64,000 bases of DNA from Nitrosomonas sp. (GTDB lineage Bacteria; Pseudomonadota; Gammaproteobacteria; Burkholderiales; Nitrosomonadaceae), in contig JAJHPK010000009.1 in assembly GCA_020890945.1 (NCBI GenBank), positions 1 through 64,000 of the forward strand. Direction: 5' to 3'. Below the pieces are notes generated by a model. It did not search any database. It was not told the DNA's origin and worked only from the letters and a program-made list of their open reading frames with translations. Positions 9,314 through 18,308 of the stretch are shown one piece after another (positions within the stretch are counted from its first letter, which is position 1; each line of letters opens with the position of its first letter). Both the position numbers and the translations under genes were made by a program.

Positions 9314-9885
9314 GGAAATCGGATTTGTTCATTCAACTGCTCAGCACGGAAGCAGGTGATGCCACCAAGTTTCTTCAATTGCAGGTATTGTCGGCCAAAA
9401 TGTGCGCAATAGAAAAATTAGATCAGCTGATGAATCCCATCACTAAAGATTCCATGAGCAAACCGAATCAAGGCGAACTATCGCTGTGTATTACTGCCGG
9501 AGAAAAAGATTCAAAATTAGCCCAAAAAATAGCTGATCTTTTGGCTGAATTGAATCATGTGTCGTTCTCGATACCGCCGGTACCGGAAGAAGGTCAGTCT
9601 ATCGAAGAATACAACGCTGGTCTTCGCTCGCTATTAAATGATGTCGATGGCATCATTCTCCCTCATAGTCAAGAAAATCCAATGTGGTTACAGGCCCAAC
9701 GCACCAAAGTCCGAAAGGTACTGGCGCAAAGGCCTCCCCCTTGGGGTGCTTTTGTTGATGGCTCCCCTCCGGAAAGTGAACCGACTCGCTGGAATGATCC
9801 GGGATTCATGTACTTGGATTGCCGCAATGGCTTAAGCGTTGAACCTATTCAGCAGTTTATCAATACACTGCAAAAGGGTGTTTGA
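9310..9885 (+). CDS. TIR-like domain protein, N-terminally truncated, paired with nSTAND NTPase
   Basis: The frame opens at a TTG (9310) that overlaps the previous stop; the first ATG is only at 9400. It starts inside a domain: SDLFIQLLS is normally the middle of the TIR-like module preceding nSTAND1 NTPases, and the usual ~100 residues before it are missing. Residues about 55-190 form a second TIR-like module: LSLCITAGEKDSKLAQKIADLL, then DVDGIILPHS, and FMYLDCRNGLSVEPIQQFI as the last strand and helix. The stop is 1 bp before the NTPase ATG. I read this as the remnant of a larger effector or adaptor; whether it is still translated is uncertain. Confidence 0.6.
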   Translation: MRKSDLFIQLLSTEAGDATKFLQLQVLSAKMCAIEKLDQLMNPITKDSMSKPNQGELSLCITAGEKDSKLAQKIADLLAELNHVSFSIPPVPEEGQSIEEYNAGLRSLLNDVDGIILPHSQENPMWLQAQRTKVRKVLAQRPPPWGAFVDGSPPESEPTRWNDPGFMYLDCRNGLSVEPIQQFINTLQKGV

Positions 9886-9886
9886 C

Positions 9887-10624
9887 ATGTTTGAGTATCG
9901 CGAAGTTGAACGCCCTTATCCCGGACTCAGACCCTTCGAACCCTGGGAAAGTAGTATTTTTTTCGGCCGTGATAGACACATCGATCGCCTGCAAGACATT
10001 CTGAAATCTCGGCATTTTCTGACCGTCACAGGTCCTTCCTGTTCTGGAAAATCCAGCCTGGTACGTGCTGGCCTATTACCCGCATTACCACTTGGTGCTA
10101 TCGGCACTGGAACTAGTTGGCGTTTGGTTATAATGCGTCCAGGAGAGAAACCGATATCCAATCTGGCGAAAGAATTATTCGATCCCAACGCACTTGAGCC
10201 GGAACTGAAACAAATCGAAAAACTGACAAACAGTGCCCCAACACTTCCAACTCTTCCAACTCTCGAAGCTGAGTTACGCCGCGGTCCTCTGGGATTGATC
10301 GATCTGATCAACGATTTGCGACGGTATTCTGAAGATTCCGATTTTAATTTACTGATTCTGGTCGATCAATTTGAAGAAATTTTTACTTACGCCGACGCTG
10401 GTATTGATCAAGCCGATGAATCCGATGCCTTTGTCAATTTGTTGTTAGCCGCCAGTCAAAAAAAAGACGCACGCATTTTTGTAGTCATCACCTTGCGCAC
10501 CGATTTTCTCGGAGCCTGCGCCCGTTTTCAAGATTTGCCAGACGAAATTAATCGCTCTCTGTATCTAACACCCCGTTTAAATCGACAACAATTCCCAGGA
10601 CACCTACTCAGAGCAATCCTTTGA
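9887..10624 (+). CDS. nSTAND1-type NTPase, ATPase core only
   Basis: A 245-residue protein whose start MFEYREVERPYPGLRPFEPWE leads straight into the nSTAND1 signature (PYPGLRPFE, FFGRD). Walker A is GPSCSGKSS (about 48-56), Walker B is LLILVDQFEEIF (about 154-165), and TLRTDFLGAC is the sensor strand. nSTAND1 proteins normally continue after LTPRLNR with REAI.GPA and a winged-helix and sensor part of 150 residues or more; here the sequence turns to QQFPGHLLRAIL and stops. One base separates this stop from the next ATG. STAND NTPases act as oligomerising switches in signalling and antiphage defence; a core this short is probably impaired unless the next protein complements it. Confidence 0.75.
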   Translation: MFEYREVERPYPGLRPFEPWESSIFFGRDRHIDRLQDILKSRHFLTVTGPSCSGKSSLVRAGLLPALPLGAIGTGTSWRLVIMRPGEKPISNLAKELFDPNALEPELKQIEKLTNSAPTLPTLPTLEAELRRGPLGLIDLINDLRRYSEDSDFNLLILVDQFEEIFTYADAGIDQADESDAFVNLLLAASQKKDARIFVVITLRTDFLGACARFQDLPDEINRSLYLTPRLNRQQFPGHLLRAIL

Positions 10625-10625
10625 A

Positions 10626-13313
10626 ATGGTTAAAGATTTTATTTTGCAAAGCCGCAATACCTCACGCTTTTTTAGACGATTCTGGTATTCATCAGCAGTA
10701 TTCTTGCTCAGCGCTTGCTTGTCGGCCGCTTGGTTTGGCTACATCAGTTACCAACAGACGATTCAATCCACTGCCAAATCGTTGTGGTTTCCTTTTCGTA
10801 CAGACACACTCTTGACCGAAGGTGATGGTGCTGATGCACTGAGCACAGTGGCCAAACAAGACAAAGATATCCGACTAAGCTTCATCGAAGGGATTTTATC
10901 CGATGAAAACAATGCAAAAACATTTTCCTCGAATCCAACTTTGTTTTTGAGAGCCAGCATTCAATCCGATTTAATCTTGAGGGATCGATTGTTGCAGCGC
11001 TTGCGCGAAGAAGTTCATAACGTTGATTCGATATCACTAGCACGCATGCAAGCATTATTGGAATTAGATCTCAACGCGGGTATGCAGCAATTACTAAAGA
11101 CAGTCAACTCCGCCGGAGGTTATAGATTAATCAATGCATTAGGTATTTCAAAAATAGCGAAGTACATCGCGAAGCTCAACAAAAACCAAATCAAGCTGGG
11201 AGTTGCGCTCCTTGTAGAAATGATCATCAAGACAGCAGATGCAGGTCTGCTCGGGCCTTTGAGTCAAGCATTAGCACCGTTGGCAAACAAGCTTGATACA
11301 CATCAAGTCGAACAGGTTGTCGCACACTATCTCGAAATGATCGGTAAGCCGACGAATGCTGATCAGCTCAAGGCTTTGATTGAAGGATTAGCATCACTGG
11401 CGAATCAGCTCAATGAGCATCAGATCGAACAAGTAGTCGCACACTATCTCGAAATGATCGGCAAGACGGCGGATGCTGATCAGTTCTTGGCTTTAGATGA
11501 AGGATTAGCGTCATTGGCGAGCAAACTGAATGAACATCTGTTGGCACAGGTAGTCGCACACTATTTCAGCATGACCCTGAAGACAACAGATGTTTATCTG
11601 CTCGGGATTTTGAGTAAACGATTAGCGCCTTTGGTAAACAAGCTCCATGACGATCAGGCAGCACAGGTAGTCGCACATTATCTCGAAATGATCGGCAAGA
11701 CAACAGATGTTTATCTACTCCGGGCTTTAAATGAAAGTTTGACATCATTGGCAAGCAAGCTCAATGAGGATCTGGTGGCACAGGTAGTCTCACACTATCT
11801 CGAAATGATCGGCAAGTCGATGGATGCTGATCAGATCCAGGCTTTAGATAATGGATTAGTGTCATTGGCAAATAGGCTCGATGAGCACCAGGCGACACAG
11901 GTAATTGCACGCTATATCGAAAGGATTATCAAAACAACATATGTTCAAAAGCTCCTGGCTTTAAGTGAGGAATTAGCGCCGTTGGTAAACAAACTCGATG
12001 AGCGTCAGGCAAAACAGCTAGCCTCGCACTATATCGAAATAATCGGCCAAACCAAGGATGCTGATCAACTCCAGGCTTTAGGTGGAGAATTAGCATCATT
12101 GGCGAGCAAGCTCGATGAGCATCAGGTGGCGCAGGTAGTCGCGCACTATATCGAAATAATCGACCAAACCAAGAATGTTCGCCGGTCCCTGGTTTTAAGT
12201 GGAGAATTAGCGCGGTTGGTGAAAAAGCTTGATGAGCACCAGGTCGAACAGGTAGTCGCACGCTCTATCGAAACGATCATCAATACAGCGGATACTTTTC
12301 AGCTCCTGGCTTTGAGTGGAGGATTTGCGCCGTTAACGAAAAAACTGGATGAGCTTCAGGCGACACAGGTATCCGCACACTATATCGAAAGGATCGTCCA
12401 AACAACGGATAATCATCAGCTCCGGGCTTTGGGTAATGGATTAGCGAATATCACAGCTAGGCTTGATGACACGGTTGTCAAGTCACTTGCAGTTACGCTG
12501 CCAACCACCTTTCATGACGGACTAACCGGTGCGCAACAGGCAGCTTTGGCTGAGCCAGCCAATACAATCATTCCACGATTAGCGCTATCCGGGAATTTGG
12601 CCAAGACATGGTTGGCGATGTCAAATATTCCGTTTATTGATCGCGAAGCGGTCGCTGCCTCGATTCGCAAACATTATCCCGATGCGCCACGCGAAGAGGA
12701 AGGTATTTGGATATTTTTGCAGTGGGCTAATCATCATTTTGGCCTGAGTCGCCCGGACAGCGCCGAATTGGTACCGGCGGTCATGTATATTTTTCTGCTG
12801 CCGCTGCTGGTATTGTTTAGCGGTAGAAAGTTGTTGCATATTGTATCGGGACGCAAACTGGTTGCGTTACAACTGAGCAAATTGAAGTATGCTCGAGACC
12901 GGAAACCGTTAGATTTACGCTTTCTTGGATACACTGCCGATCAAGCTAACATTCATTGGGGAGCGCTGGGTAACGATGAACGGCTGTATGAACAGCGCTT
13001 TCTGGCTATGGATCTGATTTTTGCACCTATTTATGGCCTGGCATTTCTGTATGCGCTGTTGTTAGCATCGGAATATCTGGGAGAACCGTTGCCGTCAGCA
13101 TGGTTCATGATACTGGTTGGCACGATGGTACTTGCCGATTGGCTTGAAAATGCCATTCATTTTCAGCAATTAAAGCGTTTGAACCCGCAAGGCGGTGGAT
13201 TACAAAATAATTGGATTCTCATCGCCAGCCTCGCGACTCAAATTAAATTAATCAGCATGGCTTCGGCGATTGCGCTGCTATTCTATTTTAGTGGGCAGTT
13301 AATGCTTTTTTAA
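10626..13313 (+). CDS. Membrane protein with ten 39-residue helical repeats
   Basis: An 895-residue protein of unnamed family. A membrane helix lies at about residues 20-43 (SSAVFLLSACLSAAWFGY). Residues about 216-605 are ten tandem 39-residue units of the form LAxLxxKLDEHQxxQVVAHYIEMIxKTxDxxQLxALxEG, which should fold as a HEAT/TPR-like solenoid. At least one more degenerate unit precedes them. The last 190 residues hold several hydrophobic segments (YIFLLPLLVLFSG, MDLIFAPIYGLAFLYALL, ISMASAIALLFYFSG) with ADWLENAIHF between them. It starts 1 bp after the NTPase stop. In complete homologous systems I would expect NTPase, membrane helix and repeats on one chain, so it may be the detached sensor half of the NTPase (inference). 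Confidence 0.7.
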   Translation: MVKDFILQSRNTSRFFRRFWYSSAVFLLSACLSAAWFGYISYQQTIQSTAKSLWFPFRTDTLLTEGDGADALSTVAKQDKDIRLSFIEGILSDENNAKTFSSNPTLFLRASIQSDLILRDRLLQRLREEVHNVDSISLARMQALLELDLNAGMQQLLKTVNSAGGYRLINALGISKIAKYIAKLNKNQIKLGVALLVEMIIKTADAGLLGPLSQALAPLANKLDTHQVEQVVAHYLEMIGKPTNADQLKALIEGLASLANQLNEHQIEQVVAHYLEMIGKTADADQFLALDEGLASLASKLNEHLLAQVVAHYFSMTLKTTDVYLLGILSKRLAPLVNKLHDDQAAQVVAHYLEMIGKTTDVYLLRALNESLTSLASKLNEDLVAQVVSHYLEMIGKSMDADQIQALDNGLVSLANRLDEHQATQVIARYIERIIKTTYVQKLLALSEELAPLVNKLDERQAKQLASHYIEIIGQTKDADQLQALGGELASLASKLDEHQVAQVVAHYIEIIDQTKNVRRSLVLSGELARLVKKLDEHQVEQVVARSIETIINTADTFQLLALSGGFAPLTKKLDELQATQVSAHYIERIVQTTDNHQLRALGNGLANITARLDDTVVKSLAVTLPTTFHDGLTGAQQAALAEPANTIIPRLALSGNLAKTWLAMSNIPFIDREAVAASIRKHYPDAPREEEGIWIFLQWANHHFGLSRPDSAELVPAVMYIFLLPLLVLFSGRKLLHIVSGRKLVALQLSKLKYARDRKPLDLRFLGYTADQANIHWGALGNDERLYEQRFLAMDLIFAPIYGLAFLYALLLASEYLGEPLPSAWFMILVGTMVLADWLENAIHFQQLKRLNPQGGGLQNNWILIASLATQIKLISMASAIALLFYFSGQLMLF
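11271..12440 (+). repeat. Ten tandem 117-bp repeats
   Basis: Units start at 11271 and every 117 bp thereafter; the tenth starts at 12324. The core GTCGCACACTATCTCGAAAT recurs almost unchanged in several units. The early units are the most alike, which indicates recent unit amplification and makes copy number likely to vary between strains. Confidence 0.85.
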
Positions 13314-13385
13314 AGGCCTTTCAACGACTGAGAAATCATCGCAGAAAGCTTAACAATGAACCGCACCGCCACACAGAGTCTCTAT

Positions 13386-14057
13386 TCATAAACCACTTTT
13401 CCTTACAATCAACGAACTAGGGTGTTGAATCAGCATGGTGTAATAATCGTTGTTACGCGATACCCAGCCGCGAACTTCCAAAGATTTGCCTAAATAAGTT
13501 GAAAGTGGAGGAAATGCTTTCAGGTTATTGTTGGCAACCCGAATATCAACTTTATCGTTAATAAGCAAGCGGGTGTATTTGCGGTTTTTCTTGATAGCAT
13601 GAGGCGTTGCACTGAAACGCCTCCAACCTTTGGTGTGGTTAGCAATCTTGGTGATGGGTTCGAGTTGGTATTCTGGCATGGCCCAAATACCTAGCCGCAT
13701 TTTCTCGGCATGTTGCTGCGCTTGAATCAGTTTATCGCTATAACGACCGTTGGGTGGAATAATACTGACGGTGCCCCAGCCATTTTCTAGCAACATGACA
13801 TTGAGATGCTTGCCATTGGATAAAAATACGTGCGCCAACTGACGTTTATATTTATCGATTTTTACTTCGTCATACTCTAAATACACTTTTTTGTCGTGCA
13901 ATTGCGTTTGCAGCCATTTTTTGGCGGCCACTCCTCCGGGTTCTTCGGCTCGCTGACGGCTTTCGATTTCAGGTGTGTTAACTCCCAGCAAACGGATATG
14001 TTTGCCGTCTTCTAAAATAATCGTATCTCCGTCATAAACTTTCCGAACATGGCGCAA
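13386..14057 (-). CDS. Staphylococcal-nuclease-like (SNase/thermonuclease) protein
   Basis: Residues about 3-110 form an SNase OB-fold: VRKVYDGDTIIL with the metal-site Asp, IRLLGVNTPEIE with the Glu after the loop, and KYKRQLAHVFL, NVMLLENGWG, and QQHAEKMRLGIWA as the closing helix. The catalytic Arg-Glu-Arg set of nuclease is only partly evident (R in IRLLG, R in KYKRQLAH). A further ~90 residues follow (TKGWRRFSATPHAIKKNRK, LGKSLEVRGWV), probably another OB-like domain. The only usual start is a TTG at 14057, with no signal peptide, although relatives are usually exported. The frame continues upstream into a transposase-like remnant. Confidence 0.8.
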   Translation of the reverse strand: MRHVRKVYDGDTIILEDGKHIRLLGVNTPEIESRQRAEEPGGVAAKKWLQTQLHDKKVYLEYDEVKIDKYKRQLAHVFLSNGKHLNVMLLENGWGTVSIIPPNGRYSDKLIQAQQHAEKMRLGIWAMPEYQLEPITKIANHTKGWRRFSATPHAIKKNRKYTRLLINDKVDIRVANNNLKAFPPLSTYLGKSLEVRGWVSRNNDYYTMLIQHPSSLIVRKSGL

Positions 14058-14252
14058 CAGCCGACTGGGTTGATTATGAATTTCAACAGCGTGAGATTTT
14101 CCAGAAGGTTGATCGGAGTGAGTAATCCATCCTTGACTATCAATACTGAAGCGTTCCGCCAGGTGCGTTACCTTCCGCGAATGGGATTGATAAAGTTACC
14201 AGATTTCCCGATGGTCTAATAAAATTAAGTGAGTGCGTTTGTGTATGTTCAT
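14058..14252 (-). pseudogene. IS481-like transposase N-terminus, in frame with the nuclease
   Basis: Reading back from the nuclease TTG, the same frame is open to an ATG at 14252 except for one TAA (14196-14198). The first codons give MNIHKRTHLILLDHREIW, then the stop, then LYQSHSRKVTHLAERF, which resembles the N-terminal helix-turn-helix of IS481-type transposases. After ERFSID the likeness ends, and the sequence continues SQGWITHSDQPSGKSHAV into the nuclease. I infer that an IS insertion or deletion removed the nuclease's own start and signal peptide. Confidence 0.5.
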
Positions 14253-14330
14253 GTACAGTATTCTCCTAAAAATACTGTAAACAACGCTAGAAATTCTTGC
14301 AGATAGTCTGTTAATTTACTAAAAGGATTT

Positions 14331-14675
14331 ATGAACAATAAGTTTGTAAAATGTTTTATTTTTGGATGGATTGGAATCGGCATAATGTCTCTCGAGGGCT
14401 GTGGTACTCTGCGTACGGTTGCCGAAGGTGATGCCACGATACGGGGAAATCTCACGCAAGTAAGTTCACCTTGTGAAAGTATTCCAAGGATTTATAGTGG
14501 CACTGGCTACAACATTTGCATGATGCGTGGTAAGCCATCTAAGGCTTCGCTTTGGTTAAGTCATGGGCCAGAATGGATATTGATTGATACCGTGCTGTCC
14601 GGGGCATTGGATACCGTCGTACTACCGTACACGTTCTATACACAAGCGACTCAAGGTAATATCATTCTAAAATAA
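14331..14675 (+). CDS. YceK/YidQ-family lipoprotein
   Basis: A 114-residue protein with a short lipoprotein signal: basic NNKFVK, a hydrophobic stretch, then the lipobox SLEGC with Cys24 as the lipidated residue. The mature part (GTLRTVAEGD, YSGTGYNICMM, IDTVLSGALDTVVLPYTF) fits the YceK/YidQ family, whose proline- and aromatic-rich end is characteristic. Function is unknown. It is probably anchored in the outer membrane, because no Asp follows Cys at +2. Confidence 0.75.
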   Translation: MNNKFVKCFIFGWIGIGIMSLEGCGTLRTVAEGDATIRGNLTQVSSPCESIPRIYSGTGYNICMMRGKPSKASLWLSHGPEWILIDTVLSGALDTVVLPYTFYTQATQGNIILK

Positions 14676-14753
14676 ATCCTTAGAAGTTTCGTTTTAGAGG
14701 CTTAATCCGCGTTAAGTTTACATTTGTATTTCTCCTAAACCCTTGCCGTATTG

Positions 14754-17351
14754 ATGAAGACTCCCATACAACAGCACACACCGATGATGCAGCAATACCT
14801 GCATCTCAAACAGAATTACCCGGATACGCTGATGTTTTATCGCATGGGTGATTTTTATGAATTATTTTTTGACGATGCTGAAAAAGCAGCGAAGCTCCTT
14901 GGTATTACTTTAACGCATCGAGGTTCATCCGCAGGGGAGCCGATCAAAATGGCCGGGGTGCCTTATCACGCGGCGGAACAGTATCTGGCAAAATTAGTGA
15001 AATTAGGTGAATCCGTCGTTGTATGCGAGCAAGTGGGTGATCCTGCTACTTCTAAAGGGCCTGTGGCGCGAGAAGTGACACGTATTTATACGCCGGGCAC
15101 CTTAACCGATGCAGCGTTGTTAGATGATAAGCGAGATTGCATTCTGTTGGCATTGTCGATAAAGGACGACACGTTAGGACTAGCGTGGCTGAATTTGGCG
15201 GCCGGCCAACTTCGTGTGACAGAAACGACTCAGCAAAATCTAACGAGCGAACTCGAACGTATTCGGCCTTCCGAGGTTCTCATTCCTGAATCGCTTGCAT
15301 TGTCTGAAATGCAGCGAAAAGATTGGGCGTTGAAACGATTACCCGATTGGCAATTCGACCACGATCATGCTCAGCAAGCACTGCAACGTCAATTGGGAAC
15401 ACACGATTTATCCGGTTTTGGTTGTCAGGATTTGTTGATTGCGATGGGTGCTGCGGGCGCTTTGCTGGAATATATTCATCTGACGCAGGGCACGAAAACA
15501 TGTCCTATCAGTTCCTTGCGGGCTGAATTCGATACTGTTTATGTTCGAATGGACGCGGCAACACGACGCAATTTGGAAATTTCCGAAACCATACGCGGTG
15601 AATCGTCACCGACTTTGTTGTCGTTATTAGATACGTGCTCAACCAACATGGGTAGCCGTTTGCTGCAATATTGGTTGCATCATCCATTGCGCGATGTTCA
15701 TACGATCGAAAACCGGCTTGATTGCATCACAGCGTTGATCAACGATAATGAATCAAGTTTTTATGTGCCAGCACGCGTACTGCTGCGAAAATTTGTTGAC
15801 ATCGAACGGATCACTGCACGAATTGCGCTTCAATCGGCTCGCCCGAGAGATTTATCGGGATTGCGCGACAGTCTTAAATTGTTACCCGAGTTACATGAAA
15901 TTTTTAATCTTTGCCAGAGTGAGGCGCTCCATCGATTGATTCAAGCATTTCAAGTCGATTCTGTGGTAGTGGACTGTCTCAGTGTATCGCTACTTGATGA
16001 ACCATCGACCGTATTGCGCGAAGGAAATGTCATTGCCGATGGGTATGATGCGGAATTAGATGAATTGCGTGCGTTACAAAACAATTGTGGTGATTTTTTG
16101 TTGCAATTGGAAGCAAAAGAAAAAGAGCGTACTGGCATTCCGAGTTTGAAAGTCGAGTATAACCGCGTGCATGGTTTTTATATTGAAGTGACCCATGCGC
16201 ATAGCGAGAAGATACCCACCGATTACCTGCGCAGGCAGACTTTAAAAAATGCTGAACGATATATCACGCCAGAGCTAAAAGCGTTTGAAGACAAAGCACT
16301 CTCGGCGCGCGATCGTGCATTGGCACGCGAAAAATATTTGTATCAAGAACTGTTGAATAAACTCCAACTTTTCGTGCCGGTATTGCAGAAACTGGCTGTC
16401 AGTATTGCTGAAATTGATGTGCTGTGTGCATTAGCAGAGCGAGCGAGAACACTGAATTATGCGCGGCCACAACTATCGGAAGAAACTATTTTTAACATTG
16501 ATTCGGGGCGCCATCCGGTTGTCGAAAACCAGGTTGAACATTTTGTCGCGAATGATGTTTACTTGACCAATGAAGCGGATCAAAAAACACAAATGCTGCT
16601 GATTACCGGTCCCAATATGGGAGGTAAATCGACCTATATGCGGCAAGCCGCGTTAATTGCATTATTGGCGCACTGCGGTAGTTATGTACCCGCGAAAAAA
16701 GCGCAATTAGGAATATTAGATCAAATATTTACACGAATTGGTGCGTCCGATGATTTGGCCAGTGGTCGTTCCACGTTTATGGTGGAAATGACTGAAACAG
16801 CGAACATATTGCATAACGCCACGCCGCAAAGCTTGGTATTAATGGATGAAGTAGGGCGCGGCACTTCAACTTTTGATGGCTTAGCATTGGCTTTTGCCAT
16901 TGTTCGGCACTTGGTCACGCAAAACCGCAGCCTGACTTTATTTGCGACACACTATTTTGAACTTACGAAACTGGCGGAAGAATTCGATCAAATTAGCAAC
17001 GTGCATTTGAGCGCCGCCGAATATAAAAACCATATTGTTTTTTTGCATAAAGTCACCAATGGACCGGCAAGTCAGAGCTATGGTTTGCAAGTGGCCGCGC
17101 TTGCAGGGGTTCCAGTGAATGTCATCAAAGTCGCACGAAATCATCTCGTCCAGTTGGAACAAGGCAACATTCAAAAAGGTGTACAACCCGATTTGTTTTC
17201 GGTTTCATACCCAGAATCTGAGTTAAGCGGAGAGGATAAGCAAAACAAAAAGGTTATTGAGATGCTAGCGAATTTAGTGCCGGATGAACTCACTCCAAAG
17301 CAAGCATTAGAAAAAATCTATGCGTTGAAAAAAACATTGGAGACAGATTAA
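14754..17351 (+). CDS. mutS: DNA mismatch repair protein MutS
   Basis: An 865-residue protein with the full MutS architecture. The mismatch-binding domain carries [15 protein letters not shown] near residue 35, whose Phe inserts at the mismatch and whose Glu contacts the base. Connector, lever and clamp domains follow. The ATPase has Walker [10 protein letters not shown] at about residue 619, then [13 protein letters not shown] and FATHYFEL. The C-terminus ends soon after the P-L-F-like PDLFS segment, as in MutS proteins with a short tail. I use the ATG at 14754; a TTG lies directly before it. It converges on the epimerase gene with a 14-bp gap. Confidence 0.97.
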   Translation: MKTPIQQHTPMMQQYLHLKQNYPDTLMFYRMGDFYELFFDDAEKAAKLLGITLTHRGSSAGEPIKMAGVPYHAAEQYLAKLVKLGESVVVCEQVGDPATSKGPVAREVTRIYTPGTLTDAALLDDKRDCILLALSIKDDTLGLAWLNLAAGQLRVTETTQQNLTSELERIRPSEVLIPESLALSEMQRKDWALKRLPDWQFDHDHAQQALQRQLGTHDLSGFGCQDLLIAMGAAGALLEYIHLTQGTKTCPISSLRAEFDTVYVRMDAATRRNLEISETIRGESSPTLLSLLDTCSTNMGSRLLQYWLHHPLRDVHTIENRLDCITALINDNESSFYVPARVLLRKFVDIERITARIALQSARPRDLSGLRDSLKLLPELHEIFNLCQSEALHRLIQAFQVDSVVVDCLSVSLLDEPSTVLREGNVIADGYDAELDELRALQNNCGDFLLQLEAKEKERTGIPSLKVEYNRVHGFYIEVTHAHSEKIPTDYLRRQTLKNAERYITPELKAFEDKALSARDRALAREKYLYQELLNKLQLFVPVLQKLAVSIAEIDVLCALAERARTLNYARPQLSEETIFNIDSGRHPVVENQVEHFVANDVYLTNEADQKTQMLLITGPNMGGKSTYMRQAALIALLAHCGSYVPAKKAQLGILDQIFTRIGASDDLASGRSTFMVEMTETANILHNATPQSLVLMDEVGRGTSTFDGLALAFAIVRHLVTQNRSLTLFATHYFELTKLAEEFDQISNVHLSAAEYKNHIVFLHKVTNGPASQSYGLQVAALAGVPVNVIKVARNHLVQLEQGNIQKGVQPDLFSVSYPESELSGEDKQNKKVIEMLANLVPDELTPKQALEKIYALKKTLETD

Positions 17352-17365
17352 TAACGATAACTTTG

Positions 17366-18268
17366 CTATATCGATGGTCGCTCATTGCGTGCGGCGATTA
17401 CTCCTGCCTCAACGGTTGGATATAACAGATTGACATATAATTCTTTTTTTATCCTTGAATTTTCTATCCGTCTGGATTCCCGCATAAAAGACATCATTCC
17501 CGGTGAAATGCGTTTCTGAGCTTCTTCTCGCGTAACACGAGGAGGATGCGGATAACCGAAATGATCCGCGACCAAATCAAAATAAGCGCCCATTTTGAGA
17601 TTTGAGTCATCGCAAGCATGGTACAGTCTACCCGGTTTCCCATACTGTGCTGCAGCATAAATAATTCGTGCCAAATCATCGGCGTGAATGTGATTAGTAT
17701 AGCTGTCTTCGTTTTCTATCAAGGCCGGTAACCCTTGTTGCAAACGTGCGAGTGGCAACCGGTCTGCTGCATAAATTCCCGGCACGCGCAAAATGGATAC
17801 CGCGACATTATTGCGTTTTCCCCAGAAGCGAATTTGTTTTTCTGCATCGACGCGCCGTATGGCACGATCATTGAAAGGATTGACCGCGCGTGTTTCATTG
17901 ATCCAATCACCCTGACAATTACCATAGACGCCGGTGGTACTGATATAGATGAGTCGCTGTGGTAAAATGGCTGCGACATTTTTTGATTGTCGCGACAATG
18001 CAGACAATAAGTGAGTGGTGCGATTATCTCGCAATCCTTCACTGGGCGGCGGCGCTAAATGAATCACTAGCTGTGCGATTCCGGAAATTTTTTTTAGCGT
18101 TTGAACAAAATCTAGATCTCCATAAATGGGCGTGATTCCATTGGATCTGAGTGTGCCGATGTTATCTGCATTTCGATAAAGTCCAAAAATGCGGTAATTA
18201 TTTTTAAATAATGGCGCTATCCGCAGCGCAATATTGCCACTACCAACAATTAAGAGTGTTTTTTTCAT
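17366..18268 (-). CDS. SDR-family NAD(P)-dependent epimerase/dehydratase, YeeZ-like
   Basis: The N-terminus holds a Rossmann nucleotide-binding motif (LLIVGSGNIALRIAP). The extended-SDR features are present: IYISTTGVYG contains the catalytic Tyr region, and the protein is 300 residues, as in YeeZ-type reductases. The usual YxxxK is not clear, so activity is uncertain. Many betaproteobacterial genomes carry this gene as a single housekeeping unit. It is read divergently from the ferredoxin reductase gene with only 40 bp between the start codons, so they share a promoter region. Confidence 0.7.
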   Translation of the reverse strand: MKKTLLIVGSGNIALRIAPLFKNNYRIFGLYRNADNIGTLRSNGITPIYGDLDFVQTLKKISGIAQLVIHLAPPPSEGLRDNRTTHLLSALSRQSKNVAAILPQRLIYISTTGVYGNCQGDWINETRAVNPFNDRAIRRVDAEKQIRFWGKRNNVAVSILRVPGIYAADRLPLARLQQGLPALIENEDSYTNHIHADDLARIIYAAAQYGKPGRLYHACDDSNLKMGAYFDLVADHFGYPHPPRVTREEAQKRISPGMMSFMRESRRIENSRIKKELYVNLLYPTVEAGVIAARNERPSI

Positions 18269-18308
18269 TTCTATTTAACTTTGTTAGCTGTTTATTCATT
18301 TTCTCGTA

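Noticed and set aside
10621..10815. Alternative frame starting at 10621 after the NTPase stop
   Set aside because: The frame from 10626 carries the membrane helix and continues for 895 codons; the alternative ends after 64.
11929..12261. Reverse-strand repeat protein opposite the 39-residue repeats
   Set aside because: Periodicity simply mirrors the coding repeats on the forward strand.
11271..12440. Regular 117-bp repeats considered as a CRISPR-like array
   Set aside because: Units are contiguous, in frame and coding, with no unique spacers.
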